A stretch of 64,000 nt of DNA from Desmodus rotundus (Eukaryota; Chordata; Mammalia; Chiroptera; Phyllostomidae), in the NCBI RefSeq assembly GCF_022682495.2, contig NC_071389.1, positions 6,253,199 to 6,317,198 of the forward strand. Direction: 5' to 3'. Below, in pieces: positions 21,640 through 33,099 of the stretch. The notes beneath the pieces are model-generated. The model searched no databases. It saw nothing but the letters and a program-made list of their open reading frames with translations, and was not told the DNA's origin. Position numbers and translations under genes: made by a program. How positions within the stretch are numbered: position 1 is the stretch's first letter; every line of letters begins with the position of its first letter.

Positions 21640-23029
21640 GTCACCATGGAGAACAGAGAATGGGCCCCCAGTGAATGCTAGGTTTTGATGCCACACAGGT
21701 GAGAAGAGAAACGTCCAGCCCATGGGCTACTGCCCTGGGAGAGGGGCCTGGGGGGCTGTGTGGGAGAATTAGGCATTTAAGGGGGGGGCAGTTCCACACA
21801 TCACTGGTTGCCACATTCTGCTGTGAGACTAGCAGCGTAAGACCACAGAACTTTCTGTCCTGGCTGGAGTGGGGCCGGGGGGGCGGGGGTAAGGGGTAAG
21901 GGGGATACTTTTATGCTCTGCTGGCCCTCAAGCCTCAGAAGCTCAGAGATGGGGCCACCTCTGTCCACACAGGGGCCTCCTCCACATCTCAGTGGGGTGG
22001 AGACAGAAGCACCAGCATCTCAGCCATCTCCCACGCTCCTGCTGCCTCACCTTCGCCACACCCAGCCCTGCTCTGGGCCTGTCTCCTCCCCCAGCTGAGG
22101 CGGAAGGGCTGATTGAAGGTGAGCTCAGGCTTCCAGCCCGCAGCTTCCCAGGGGCGGAGAGTGTCCTGGTCCACCCGGACGGCTTTGATGAAAGAATTGA
22201 GATCCTAGGGACCCTGTTCTGCCATCCCCCCCTTTACCTGATGGGTGCTGGGGAGCTAACTAATTGGGGGAGTTGCCCACCAGGCAGAGGTGCCCTTCGT
22301 AACCTTTTCCTACTTAATATTCAGAACCCATTTCACCTCCTGTAGCAGAACTTCTAAAAAAAGTCACATATAGCACATTAGAATTCATCCGAAGTAGGTT
22401 CTATAAAGATGATTATTATTGTCTAGTGATGATTCTAGGTGAGCTCGGGCTTCATACCAGAGCTGAGGGAGGGCTTGCCCTGGCCCCCGTGGCCCACCCA
22501 CTTTGTTCTGCTCTAGGAAGCACTCAGGAAGCTCTGCCCAACGTTCCCTAATGCCCGCTGCCCTCCCCTCCTCACTGCATCCCAGCCAGCTCTCCCGACT
22601 CCACACCAACATTAACACACCGCCCCACAGCCTGCCCCGCACTCCCGAGTGACAGGGATTGGATGAGGAACTCTGTCCCTGAGAAAACGGAAGGAACCGG
22701 GCTGGTGCCCCCAAGCGTCAGCTTACCTCTGGTGGCTCCTTCTCCTTCTCACCACCCCACCTCCCCCCCGCCGACCCTGCTCTGCTGCTCAGGCCTGGTG
22801 TGGCAAAGAGAGATGATGCTTGTGGGAGCTAAGGGCTTTGCCTGGTGGATGACACCCAAGGACCGAGGATGGAGAGGAGCCCTGAGAAGTTGGAAGGCCG
22901 TCCCCTTGCCCCCAAGTAGGGACTCCTCATCCAGTAGCCCCAAAGGCAGTGACAGCACCCTGTTCATCTCCCAGGGCTGGGACCAGGGCAGGGCAGGTGA
23001 GCCTCCTCAAAGCACGTTCCCCACAAACG
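21640..23029. other. Intergenic stretch, no gene seen
   Basis: GC-rich unique sequence, with some G/C homopolymer runs (for example at 21780). Near 22330-22440 it becomes AT-rich. No coding region or named repeat is supported. Confidence 0.5.
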
Positions 23030-23030
23030 C

Positions 23031-23161
23031 ACAGGGCGCGGCATAAGTAGGGTTACAGTTACGAGTACATGAAACACAGTTTATTTTTGCATTATTATTT
23101 ATTAATTACTGCATTATTTTCCACGTGAACAACCACAAACCTACTTGTGTCCCACCCTGTA
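23031..23161. mobile_element. Tc1/mariner-type MITE
   Basis: About 130 bp bounded by inverted repeats: the left end CAGGGCGCGGCATAAGTAGG and the right end (read on minus) CAGGGTGGGACACAAGTAGG, which match at about 20 of 28 positions. The right end is followed by TA, as expected for mariner insertion; the left TA is degenerate. The interior is AT-rich and non-coding. Confidence 0.7.
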
Positions 23162-23164
23162 CAA

Positions 23165-23345
23165 GCTGGCAAAACTAACCTATGGTGTTGGCAGGGGTCA
23201 GATGGCGTGGGGGGCAGGGGGTGAGGGTGGGGGCTGTCTGTAACACAGATCAAACAGGTACATTCACTTAACTCTACACACTTAAAACTGTGCCCCCTTC
23301 TGAATGTGCGTTACGCCTCCGTGGAATGCATTCCTCAAAGCCCTC
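23165..23345 (+). repeat. L1M-type 3' fragment
   Basis: CAAAACTAACCTATGGTGTT, a G-rich middle, and CACTTAAAACTGTGC follow the order of old L1 3'UTR sequence. Confidence 0.55.
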
Positions 23346-23919
23346 TGTGAAGTAGAGATTGTTAATACTCCCTTAATGTCGAAGTGAAATCACCTCGGTT
23401 AGGGAGGGAGGGCACAGAGGGCAGAAAGCAGTGGATGATCCACAATTGTTTTCAACTTGGACTTGGAACATTACACACAACACACACTGTTTGCATAAGA
23501 TTTACCAGCGTCAGAGTATATGCTCTTGCTAATATTAAGATTAATTGGCAATTTCTGAATTCATACGACTTGGTCTTGTGGGTGAGATGGTCCACGAGCC
23601 TTCCACGTGGCAGGGAGGTTGGATTGATGGAGGGTTAAGAAGTCGACGTGGGTCATCTCCTCCCTGCACCTCCTGTCCCCTCAGTCAGTGGGGGATGTGG
23701 TCACTGCTCGGGTTGTTGGCATGCACGGTTCTCTCCTGCTTTGATGGGAAGCGAAGTAGAGTTTCAAAGAGAGCCACCTCTTCTCCTTGTGAACCATCAA
23801 AAAGAAACCGCCCCCCCCCCCAGGAGGAGGCCCAAGAGCCTGGTCCCGGATTGGTGGCTGTGGTACCCCATTGGCATGGACCCCGTCCCTCTGGCTCACC
23901 CCTTTGCAACAAGCTGTCA
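23346..23919. other. Intergenic stretch, no gene seen
   Basis: Mixed unique sequence with a C13 run (23811-23822 region). The right part may be the 5' portion of the MaLR LTR that follows. Confidence 0.5.
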
Positions 23920-24378
23920 CCCCACTCGTCCCATCAAGAGGCAGAGTCTCTTTCTCACCCCCTTGAGCCTGTGTCGGCCTTTGACTGACTGCGACCAATA
24001 GCACGCAGCACAGGTGACGCTGTACAGCTGCCCAGCCTAGGGCTCGACAGGCCTTCCAGCTTCTGCTCCCTCCACGTGCAACCACCTGGAGGCTGCTGGG
24101 TGAAGGAGTCAGGTCCAGCACCCTGAAGGGTGAGCAGCCACGGGAAGCAGAGGTGAGCCGTCCCAGCCCATGTCCCCAGCCCACCCAGCCAACAGCCAGC
24201 ACTAACCACCAGACATGTGCATGAGGCCAGTTTGAGACCCCCGGCCATCCCAGCCAGCAGCTCACTACACACAAGGGAGCCCAGGAGGGACCCGTCAAGT
24301 TGTCCACCTACAGAATCATGAGCAGGTCAACAGTCGCTCTAAGCCACTGAGCTCGGGGGGTTTGTCACACGGCGACTC
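23920..24378 (+). mobile_element. MaLR (MLT1-type) LTR
   Basis: CGGCCTTTGACTGACTGCGA, CCAATAGCACGCAGCACAGG, GGCCTTCCAGCTTCTGCTCC, GAATCATGAGCAG and CTCTAAGCCACTGAGCTC follow the order of MLT1 LTRs. It is non-coding and old, and boundaries are approximate. Confidence 0.7.
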
Positions 24379-24619
24379 ATGGCCGATACAGGGACGAAAG
24401 GGCCTTGCCTGAGCACCCGCTGACCGGTCCCGGCATCCTTGGAGCCAGGCTGTGCCCTTAAAGTCTCCGTCCGTTTTTCCAACTTTTGGCCCAAGATCTG
24501 TTTCTTTGACCGCCCCCACCAGGTGCCCGGGCTGTGCCCATGGCTCTCCGTTAATTTAATGTATGCTGAAGCCTCCAAATAGATGCTGGGGCCCAGGTGC
24601 AACAGATGAAATGTGACTA

Positions 24620-24770
24620 AGTTCTGGGGGATGATTGATAATGAGGAGGGACTGGAAAATCAATTGTGTTAATTCCTGGTCTGTCACCGGGACCGAGAAT
24701 TAATGAGAAAATCTGTCTAACTTAATGGTATTTACACATTATACAGAGTGTGATAAAATCGTGTGTAGGC
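24620..24770. promoter_or_regulatory. Candidate conserved non-coding element
   Basis: Unique sequence rich in homeodomain cores: GATGATTGATAATGAGG, ATCAATTGTGTTAATTCC, GAGAATTAATGAG. It stands out from GC-rich flanks. It is only a candidate by composition. Confidence 0.35.
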
Positions 24771-25274
24771 TCTGCCTGGCATTCCGATGATATAAGGCCT
24801 GCACAGCCTGAGGGGCGGGCAGGCAGGCGAGGCCCTGACCCAGGCTGGGCGTGGGGAGACTCCCTGGGATCCCCCAGTGACCCCACGAACCCCTGAGCAG
24901 GGCCCAGGCCCCTGCATGGATCTCGATGGCACGGCCGATCCCTAGCAAGTGTGGCCTGTCCAAGCGGCATATCTCCGGGATTTGCCAGAGGGCATGTTTG
25001 TGGGCTGCTGGGAGGGTGACCACTCCGGAAGCCATGTGGGCAGTTGGACAATGGCCAGGGGTGGGCTCAGACACGTGCCACCCCACCCTGTCTGTGTCAC
25101 ACCCACCCATCCCCCGAAAAGCCTCATGGGAACTGAGGGAAGAGTCTGCTTTGGAGTCTTGAGTGTTTGTTTCCCAGAAATTCCGTAGACTAGGTCTTTG
25201 GCCCCTCCCATGGCTACCCATGGAGGTGCCCCCAAGAACCCCCAACTTTTGGTAGTCACCCCCCTGTCACTCTC

Positions 25275-25653
25275 CTGTCATACTGAATAGGGCTGACCTG
25301 GGGGTCCAACGAACTATTGCAGAAGTGACCACATGTGACTTCTGAGGCCAGTTCATCAAAACCATGGCAGCTTCTGCCTGCTTCTCTCTCCTGTCACTCA
25401 CTCTGGAGAAGCCCCTCCCCCACCCTGCCATGTTGGGAGGAACTCCTGCCCACGACCACACCCTGACTGCGAACCACCCAGGAAGCAGGTCCCCAGACCA
25501 GGTTGAGCCTTCAGATGACCACAGCCCCGAGAGACCCTGACTGAGCTTGTTCCTGGGCTCCTGACCTGCAGGAACTGGGAGAGATAATGGTTATTAATGT
25601 TTCTTATTGTTTAAGCAGGGTGATTTGTTACGCAGTAATGGATAACTAATACA
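25275..25653 (+). mobile_element. Second MaLR (MLT1-type) LTR
   Basis: GCAGAAGTGACCACATGTGA, GGCAGCTTCTGCCTGCTTCT, GCCTTCAGATGACCACAGCC, ATTGTTTAAGCAGG and GTAATGGATAACTAATACA are typical MLT1 blocks, ending with the LTR 3' terminus ACTAATACA. Same orientation as the copy at 23920. Confidence 0.8.
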
Positions 25654-25794
25654 GGTGTGGAGCTGATGGGCGTACCTTCTGCACATAATTCAAGTGAAAT
25701 CTACTTCCCAAACACACCCTGCCCTTCCCACCTCTGTGCTTTAAATACTCTGCTTTCTCTGTCAGGAATACCCTTCCTGCTCCTCCTCTTCTTC

Positions 25795-26068
25795 CTCCTC
25801 TTTCCCTTTTGTCACCTGCAGTAAACTCCTACTCAGCCTTCAAGGCCCTCCTCTGTGAAGGCCTTCCTAGACGCGGGCAGTGCTTGTCTCCTTCTCTGAC
25901 CCCCCTCCCCCGGATGCCCAATTTCTTAATAGACACCTGAAGGTGAGCTGCAACGATGGGCTCCGTCCGCTCTGTACCTTCAAACCTGAATTTCATTAAC
26001 CAACTCTGCCCTCTCCCCTGTTCACTGGCACCCAGAGGATGCTCCATGTAAGGGTGTTGAGTGAGTAA
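25795..26068 (+). repeat. L2 LINE 3' fragment
   Basis: CTACTCAGCCTTCAAGGCCC followed by CCTCTGTGAAGGCCTTCCTA and ending GAGTGAGTAAATGAACG is the usual L2 3' pattern. Confidence 0.7.
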
Positions 26069-26229
26069 ATGAACGATGAGGCATCAAAGGCAGCCTGGGG
26101 GAAGAGGATCTGTCTGAAGCCTGCAGAGCGGGGAGGAGGGTGAGTGGAGGGAGCTTGAGCTGCTTATTGGTCTGTGTCTGTGAGTTTCAGTTCTGCTTAT
26201 CCTGAGCCCAGTGGTGGTGGCGGGGCGGC

Positions 26230-26247
26230 GGGGGGGGGGGGGGGGGG
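26230..26247. repeat. G18 homopolymer
   Basis: An uninterrupted run of 18 G. Its length should be treated as uncertain in any assembly. Confidence 0.9.
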
Positions 26248-26359
26248 CTCTCTCTCCTGCTGTCCCCAGAGTATCCCTGGGTCAGGGGAAGAGGTTTGTG
26301 TGTTCTTGTCACACCCCCTTTCAGAATCCTGCCCTTTTTACCCACTGTTTCTTTTTTTT

Positions 26360-26570
26360 TATTCTAAATATTTCATTTATTTACTTTTAGACAGAGGGGA
26401 TGGGAGGGAGAGAGAGAGAGAGGGAGAGAAGCAGCAATGTGTGAGAGATACCTCAGTCAGTTGCCTCTCACAAGCCCCCAACCCAGGCATGTGCCCTGAC
26501 TAGGAATCGAAATGATGACCCTTCAGCTTGCGGGCCAGCACTCAATCCACTGAGCCACACCAGCCAGGGC
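26360..26570 (-). mobile_element. VES bat SINE (minus strand)
   Basis: T-rich tail (ATTTCATTTATTTACTTTTAG) and GA-rich block first, ending in CCACTGAGCCACACCAGCC|AGGGC, the reverse complement of the VES head. Duplications are not clear. Confidence 0.9.
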
Positions 26571-26984
26571 TACGCGCTCTTTCTTATGCCTGACAGGCAG
26601 CCCTCCAGAGTTCCTCTCCTTCTTCCAAGCCTGGAGGGCAGAAGAACAGCAGTCAGACAAATCCGATTTCTAAAACAGGCTTAGAGGTCTTTTCCCAGAG
26701 ACCCTGAGCTCATCTCTCCTTTCTCTGTCTCTGAAGAGCCAAGGCAGCAATTCGGATATTGAACGCCCTGAGCAGGGCTGCAGCCAGGTGCTTCATTGCA
26801 CAGCGTGAATTTGTTCTGGGGTTCTTTGGCCTGAAGGATAGCTTAATATCTTAATATGGCATAGCACCCCAGCCTGGCCAGTGCTCAGAGGCAGGGGGCT
26901 GTCCTGCTCTTGTCCCTTGTCTACCGAGAGGGAGGCTGAGGAGGGCTGAGGACAGGGCAGGGTCACCTGCAGACTCTAGTCCTA

Positions 26985-27128
26985 CTGCTGACCACACCTA
27001 TTTACTGTGTGCCTAGCCAACTCAAGTCCCAGACAAAGGAGTCAACTGCCTGAGGTCTCCCGGCAGAAAGTGGCAGAGCTGAGATTTACCCCCAGGCATA
27101 CCTGACTTCAGAGGCCTCTGCTCTTGAC
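26985..27128 (-). repeat. MIR SINE
   Basis: CTGCCTGAGGTCTCCCGGCA, AAAGTGGCAGAGCTGAGATT and the following ACTTCAGAGGCCTCTGCTCT match the antisense MIR body. Confidence 0.7.
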
Positions 27129-27554
27129 CTTTTGGGCGCCCTGCCCTCAGCCTGGCTCAGCCATTCTATCAGTAAAGCAGGCTCCCAGCTCCAAGCCCAT
27201 CAAGGGGTCTTGTGGGATTTTGGCGGGACTGAGTGGGTGGCCGAAGGCAATAACAGCCTGGGGCAGAATTTCCTGGACCCCTGATACCCCCAGGCTCCTC
27301 CAGCTCCTGGAAACCAATCAAGAATTCCATGGTTTCTTGCTTGGCTGAATTCTGCTGCTGGAGGCAGAGGTGGGTGGTTTGTCATCTCTGGTTGTGGGGC
27401 TTATCTGTTGAAACTCTGCAGTGCAGGAGGAAACCTGTGAACCAAAGGAGGCGAAAGCAAGATTAAAGAGGGAGAGGACTGAAATCTACAGCGCTCCCCG
27501 GCTCCGCAGAGCTCTCCTGCACTCAGCGCTGCCATTGGTCTATCAGCACACGGA

Positions 27555-27568
27555 GGGGGGGGGGGGGG
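27555..27568. repeat. G14 homopolymer
   Basis: Run of 14 G next to a CCATTGGTC box. Length uncertain. Confidence 0.9.
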
Positions 27569-27939
27569 CCTCAGTCCCTGTGTCCCTGTCCCTGAGGTGC
27601 TCTCCCGCCCCAGCTCTCCCCTCTGCCCCATCGTTTCCTTCTTCCTCACACTGAAAGCAAGGCTGCCTTGATGTTGGGTAAACAGTTCTGATCCCTGCCC
27701 TTCCTCTCTGAGCAGGGCCAGGGGGATTTTCCCCAGGGGCTGAGCCCTTCAGGGACCCCCTGACTCCACTCTTCTCAGTGTGCTGGGGCCCAGGCATCTC
27801 ACAATGCAACAGGGGAGTTGTGGGCCAAGGAAGAGAGGGTACTGTTTTCCTGGGATCCTACGGTTCAGTGGATGTCAGTTATTTCTGCAGCCTCGTGCTG
27901 TTTCCTCTGAGACACCACCCCCATCTGTGCTCCCGGTGA

Positions 27940-28180
27940 GGCTGTCAGTCAAGTGCCTCCCCAAAGGGGTAGGCAGCTGGCCCCGCTGGACCAGTCTCAG
28001 TATACATTCATTCCCCTGGGCAACAATGATTGGTCCAGGTGTGGCGGGGAGCCAAGCAAAGCCAACTGGATCCCTTGCCAGAATGTAAGCTGCAGGAGGG
28101 TGGGGCATTTGCCCTGTTACTCAGCACCTGGCCTGTGGTAGTGGCACCACAAGTACTTGCTGAGTGCGTGAATCTGATGG
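27940..28180 (+). repeat. L2-type 3' fragment
   Basis: GTAAGCTGCAGGAGGGTGGG then CTCAGCACCTGGCCTGTGGT and ACTTGCTGAGTGCGTGAA is an L2 3' end; the upstream part is less certain. Confidence 0.55.
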
Positions 28181-28439
28181 AGGCACCACACGTGGGCATA
28201 AGGGTGGTGGTGCGAGGTTGCCCTCAGGCACCAGGAGGAGGGTTACCACCAGCCTAGAGAGCATCTCACACGTATTAGGAATAGGTGAGTCCTCCCGGCA
28301 GAAGAAAGTGCCCGTCTGGGCCAGCGCTGCCTCCTGCCAGGGCACAGAGCTTGGCATGCAGAATGCTGGGTGTTTTTCGGCTCCCACTCACCCCCTCAGC
28401 TGGAGCCCTTGAGCAGTGCGTGACAGCCAGCCTACACAG

Positions 28440-28630
28440 CTGCCACCCTCCGTGTCCTGAGGACAGAGAAACTGCTGGCGAGTGAGGCCCGAGACAGAGC
28501 CCTGGGGACCTCACTTGATTCCTAGACCTACCCTGGGGTCCCCTGTCATGGGAGCCAATAAAGATCCCCCTCTTTTTTTTTCTTAAGCTACTTCAGTCAG
28601 GTTTCTATGCTTGCTACTGAAATGTCCAGC
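28440..28630 (+). repeat. LTR-type 3' fragment with AATAAA
   Basis: GTCATGGGAGCCAATAAAGA, a T-rich tract, AAGCTACTTCAGTCAGG and TTTCTATGCTTGCTACTGAA match the 3' end of an old ERVL/MaLR-type LTR. A related 3' end occurs at 53755-53805. Confidence 0.45.
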
Positions 28631-28789
28631 CAAGTCTCTGCCTTGCATTTTCTGAGATCCTTGGGTTCGTGGACGTGGTCCCTCCAAACCCACCCCTCCC
28701 ATGGACGTGAAGGGTGTCAAGCCAAGAATAACTGTTTTTTAGTAACTGGGCATGAACTCAAAGAACTGGACCCAATTTCTAGCTCTGCC

Positions 28790-28995
28790 ACAGTCCTTGG
28801 TGCCAGCTGGCTTGGATTTGGGTCCCAGTTCCACCACTCACAAACCCCTGTAACCTCAAACAGTTACTTGACCTCACTGGGCCTCAGTTTCCTCATCTGC
28901 ATGATGGGGATAGTAGCAGCATCTACTTCACAGGATGGTTGGGAGAATTAAATGAGTCAGTACGGTTAGACCTCACTGACTATACCTGGCACATG
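28790..28995 (+). repeat. MIR SINE
   Basis: CAGTTACTTGACCTCACTGG, GCCTCAGTTTCCTCATCTGC and ATGATGGGGATAGTAGCAGC, ending near ACCTGGCAC, form a nearly full MIR. Confidence 0.85.
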
Positions 28996-29694
28996 GGCGC
29001 GCAAATGGAGCGGCATCAGCTGGTCGTGTTATTACCAGCTGTGGACTCCTGAAGAAGCCACCCTGCCCATCTGTACAATGGGAAAAAGAAACCCACGCTC
29101 AGAGGTTGTTATGAAGGTGAAGTGGGACGGAGTGGGTGAAGCTGTGGGCGCTGGGCTTCACACATAGTAGGTACTCAGTAGATGCTAGTTGAACTTGAAT
29201 CTTTGGTGGCTTTGCTGAAACCTTTGATCTGAGTTCTCCTGCCGGAGCAAAGTAGAAACTGGCCTGGCCCTCCGCGGAAGCCCAGCAACGAGGAAATAAG
29301 TCCTGCTGCATATTATCCCTGAGTAAAAGTTCTCCTGGGACGCTTCTTGCTGGGAGCCTTCGCATTGCACAGCCAGCGCACAGCAGAGACGGCAGCCGCT
29401 CACCTTCTGGCTCCCTCCCTCACTGGCTTGTCCTCCAGGGGCAAGAGAAGGGGAGAGGGAAGGAAATTGGAAGTCTTTGGTTTGTGGGGAGCTTGCCGGC
29501 AGGTGAGCACCACTGAATCCTGAGGCCCAGTCCGCCTCTGCTGTTCCTGGTAATAAGCCTGTCTGAGTGTTTAGGGCAACCTGGGAGGATGAGTCAGGGT
29601 GGGTGGGCAGGGAAACCTGAGGCTGGGGCTGCAGAGCAAAGGAGAGCAAACCAGCTGAGAGGACCCCTGCCCTGGAGAAAGGGAGCAGCAGGGA

Positions 29695-29910
29695 CCCAGG
29701 CTCTGAAGTCAGAGAGCTTGTCTGGGCTGGCTAAGCTGTCTGCTGGCCATTGACACCACAGTATGACCCAGGACCCATTTTCCAGCCCACCTGGACCATT
29801 TACTAGCCATGTGACCAAAACCAGGGGGAGAGGGATTGGGCAGGGCTGAGTTTCCTCATCCTGTAAAATGGGAGTAACATTTGCTGGGTCGGCCAAGACA
29901 ATGTGAAGAC
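29695..29910 (+). repeat. MIR SINE
   Basis: GGCTCTGAAGTCAGAGAGCT through TTTACTAGCCATGTGACC to TTCCTCATCCTGTAAAATGG. It is diverged and contains a small G-rich insertion. Confidence 0.65.
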
Positions 29911-30149
29911 TCCGCGTAATCAAAGGTGCACACAGCACCCCGAAATGACCAGCTTTCCCGGCCTCTGGGCGACGTTTGTCTTCCCCAAGAGCCCCCAGCT
30001 GTGTGCTTCCTAGCTGGCTCACCTGCCACTTCACCTCTGGGGGCGGGAGACTGAGGTCAATTCTGTATCTTAGAGATGAAGAAACTGAGACTGATAGAGG
30101 GGAAGAAGACTCGGTCAAAGTCAAGCCCAAGAGCGGCTGCCCCAGGACG

Positions 30150-30245
30150 AGGAGGTCCGAGCCCTGCCACTTTTAGCTGTGCCATCTCAGGCCAGTGTGG
30201 GCCTCCGTTTCCTTCCCTGCCAAATGGGAGGGTGATGCTAATCGA
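30150..30245 (+). repeat. MIR fragment
   Basis: GCCCTGCCACTTTTAGCTGT, then GCCTCCGTTTCCTTCCC and AAATGGGAGGGTGATGCTAA match the central MIR core. Confidence 0.6.
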
Positions 30246-30919
30246 TCATCAATAAACCACGCGGCCCCTCAGAATGTTCACGACTATAGCTAATACGTAC
30301 TTAACTGTGTCTGCAGAAGGCAGCGTTCTAAGTGCTGCTCCTCCTGCCGCTCTCGGTCGCAAACAAAGGCCGCCCCTCTTGTTTTCTTCTCCCCGGTCAG
30401 AGCTAGACTTTAAAGCTCCTCTGTGTGCTTCGCTGTCGCCACTGCTGCAGTGGCTTCACAGACACACCTTCCAGAAAGCCGTTTCCCTGAGCCCTCCGTG
30501 GCTAACACGAGTGGTGAGCAGTACGACCAGGGTTGCAGCCTCCCAGCTTGGAGGTTCCTCAGAAAGGAGACAGCGAAGCTACGGAAACCCTGCTTCAACA
30601 GCTTAAGCAAAAAAGGGGGTTATTGTTTGGTTCCCATGACAGGGGAGCCCAGGGGTGGATCTAGGGATCAAACGAGGCCCCCGGGGCTCTGTCTCAGGCC
30701 TCACTCACCGGCAGGTCTGCCTGTCCTGGGGACTGGGAGGGAGGGTGGGGGCTACATAGGTTGGCAGTTCAAAGGCTTGAGTTAAGGGGCTGAGTGGGAG
30801 CTGAAATATATACCCAACGCTTTGCATGCTGAGCTCTGTGCCCCAGTAGGAGGCAGCATTGACCCAGAGGGGCCATGGCTGGTGGGTTGGAGGGGGCCCG
30901 TTGAGTAAGGCAAACGTCG

Positions 30920-31085
30920 AGTACTTGCCATTTGCCAGGAGCTTTACCTGCTCTGTCTCATTTAAGCCCCACGCCTGCCAGGCATTGTCATCCCATTTTC
31001 TTGGTGAAGAAACTGAGGCCCAAAGAGGTTAAGGAATAGAAATATGCTCACTCAGGGGTGCTGAGCCCAAAGTCCCTGCACGGGG
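30920..31085 (-). repeat. MIR SINE
   Basis: CATCCCATTTTCTTGGTGAA, GAAACTGAGGCCCAAAGAGG and TTAAGGAATAG are the antisense MIR core. Confidence 0.75.
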
Positions 31086-31784
31086 CTCACAGAGCTTGGG
31101 GCCAAAGGGGCACGTGCAAGTCAGAGAGTGCCCGCCCCCAGCCACCTCTCACATGCCCAGGGAGGGACTTCACGTGGACCTGATTTCATCGGCTGATTCC
31201 TGGCCTCCCCTCCTCCAGTCCACCTATCCCAGAGATCCAGCAAACCCTCCCGCAGCCATACCTTACACCATTTCCCCTGCTCCCACCCACCCCTGGGTGG
31301 CGTCTCTGTTTCCTGAATGTGCTCATGTGTTCTCACCATCCAAGGGTGGACGTCCTCTGGTCCCTGAAGGCATCTCTTCTTCTCTGGGACACCTGACTGC
31401 TCCTGTTAGCCCCAAGGTGAAGCCTGAGCTGAGCCTCAGGGCCTGTCTGTCACTAGGGGAGTTCCCAGTGTGACCTTGTGCCTTTCTGGGTGCTGAGGAG
31501 TGGGGTCCGGGTAGAGGGACCAGCCCTGGGAATGCTTTACCAAGAGGCTTCTGGAGACAGGGATGTTCTCTCAGGATGATGCTCCCTGGAGACCGGGAGG
31601 CCCTGGTCTGTGAGACTGGCACCTTGTTACTAAAGCACAGGTCCTGGGAGATGCAAATGAGCCCAGCACCCAGGGTTCAGGCTCCGCCTTCCTCCCTGGT
31701 CCACACCTGCTGCTCAGGCCTATCAGGGTCAGGAGGAGCAGGTGAGGCTCAGAGCAGCCCAGCACCTGGTTTCCCATTCCTTGT

Positions 31785-32335
31785 GCATTGATTCATTGAC
31801 TCATTCATGCAACACATATTTATTGAGCACCTACTATGCACTGAGCACTGGGCTAAGCCATGGAGATATCATGGCAAGCCAGGCAGTCCCTGCTGTCACA
31901 GAGCACTTAGTCTTGTGGGGGACTGAGAAGTCTCAACGAGCAATTACAATGTTGTGTGGTAAGTTCCACAATAGGTGTGAGCGTAGGAGACTCCGGGCGC
32001 AAAAAGGACGTGCACAGCCTTTACCTGCAGGACAGGACGTCCTCTCAGGGCAGAGATGACATCTAAGCTGAGACCTGGAGGATCTGAGGAATTACCTAGG
32101 CAAAGCGAAAGGTGTTCCAAGCAGAGTGATCAGTTTGTATAAATGTCCAGAAGCGAGAGAGCATTCATTCATTCATTCACTCATCCATTCCTTCAACAAA
32201 CACTTCTCCAGCACCTACTATGTGGAAGGCACTCTTCTAGGTGCTGGGGTTGGCTACAGCAGCGAGCCAGGCAAACAGTGTCCCTACTCCATGGCACTTA
32301 TATGCTGGTGGGACAGGGCCATTCAGGTAATTCAA
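31785..32335 (-). repeat. Two adjacent L2 fragments
   Basis: Two antisense L2 3' ends stand one after the other: CATTCATGCAACACATATTT (31801) with its body to about 32155, then a (CATT)n patch and CCTTCAACAAACACTTCTCC (32190) with its body to 32335. Both contain the ACCTACTATG motif. Confidence 0.75.
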
Positions 32336-32499
32336 TGAAATCTTAGGGCCAGAAGGAGACATGTGGAAGGGACAGTGGCCTGTCCTCTGCTCAGAGGACC
32401 CCAGGCCCTGTTCTCCACCCTTCTCCTGCCGGGCCTGGCAACCAGCCCCTAAGCCTTCCTGCACCAGTCAGCTGTGGGGAGGTCACCCAGTCCATGGTG

Positions 32500-32640
32500 G
32501 GAGCCTCTGCCAATGTATTAATAGCCCGGCCGAAGGCCTGCCAAGCAGTTGTGCTAATTATAATGATTAATGGGTTTAATTTACTTAGTAAGAGTAATGT
32601 GCTGTCATTCTGTTGTCAGAGCTGAGCCCCAGTATCCACT
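32500..32640. promoter_or_regulatory. Candidate conserved non-coding element
   Basis: GTGCTAATTATAATGATTAA followed by TGGGTTTAATTTACTTAG places several TAAT/ATTA cores within 50 bases between GC-rich flanks. It is repeat-free. Candidate homeodomain-type enhancer by texture only. Confidence 0.4.
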
Positions 32641-33086
32641 CCCCCTCCCCAGCCCCCACAGGTGCCCATCCAAACTCTTGGAGCCTCCCCACTGGTGGCC
32701 CAGTATCTCTTGAGCCCAGGCACCTGTCTGCCCATCGCCATGCCCTTTGGGGCTTATCTGCTGCCCCCTCGGTGCTGAGGGGAGGAATGTTCTTATCCCC
32801 CCACTGTAGAGAGCCGTAAGGCCACAGCTAGTTGGGGAGGTAGACCTTCCTACCCCGCCAAGTCACCTCTGTACACGGCAGAGAGAGCCCCCTGGTCTCT
32901 GGGGGGTTGGCCCCTCCCCGCCCAGCTCTCTCTGTCTCATCCTGTGTAGCATGCACCCCAGCTGACACCATTGTGCGTGGTCCCCGTTTCAGGACCATCT
33001 CTCTGCTCCGGAGCGTGAGCACCTGTGATGATACGGACGTGGTCAGGTGCTTTGTTTGTGGAATAAATGAATGAATAGATGAGATT

Positions 33087-33099
33087 CCCCCCCCCCCCC
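33087..33099. repeat. C13 homopolymer
   Basis: C run continuing to GCCCCCGGGG. Probably length-variable. Confidence 0.9.
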
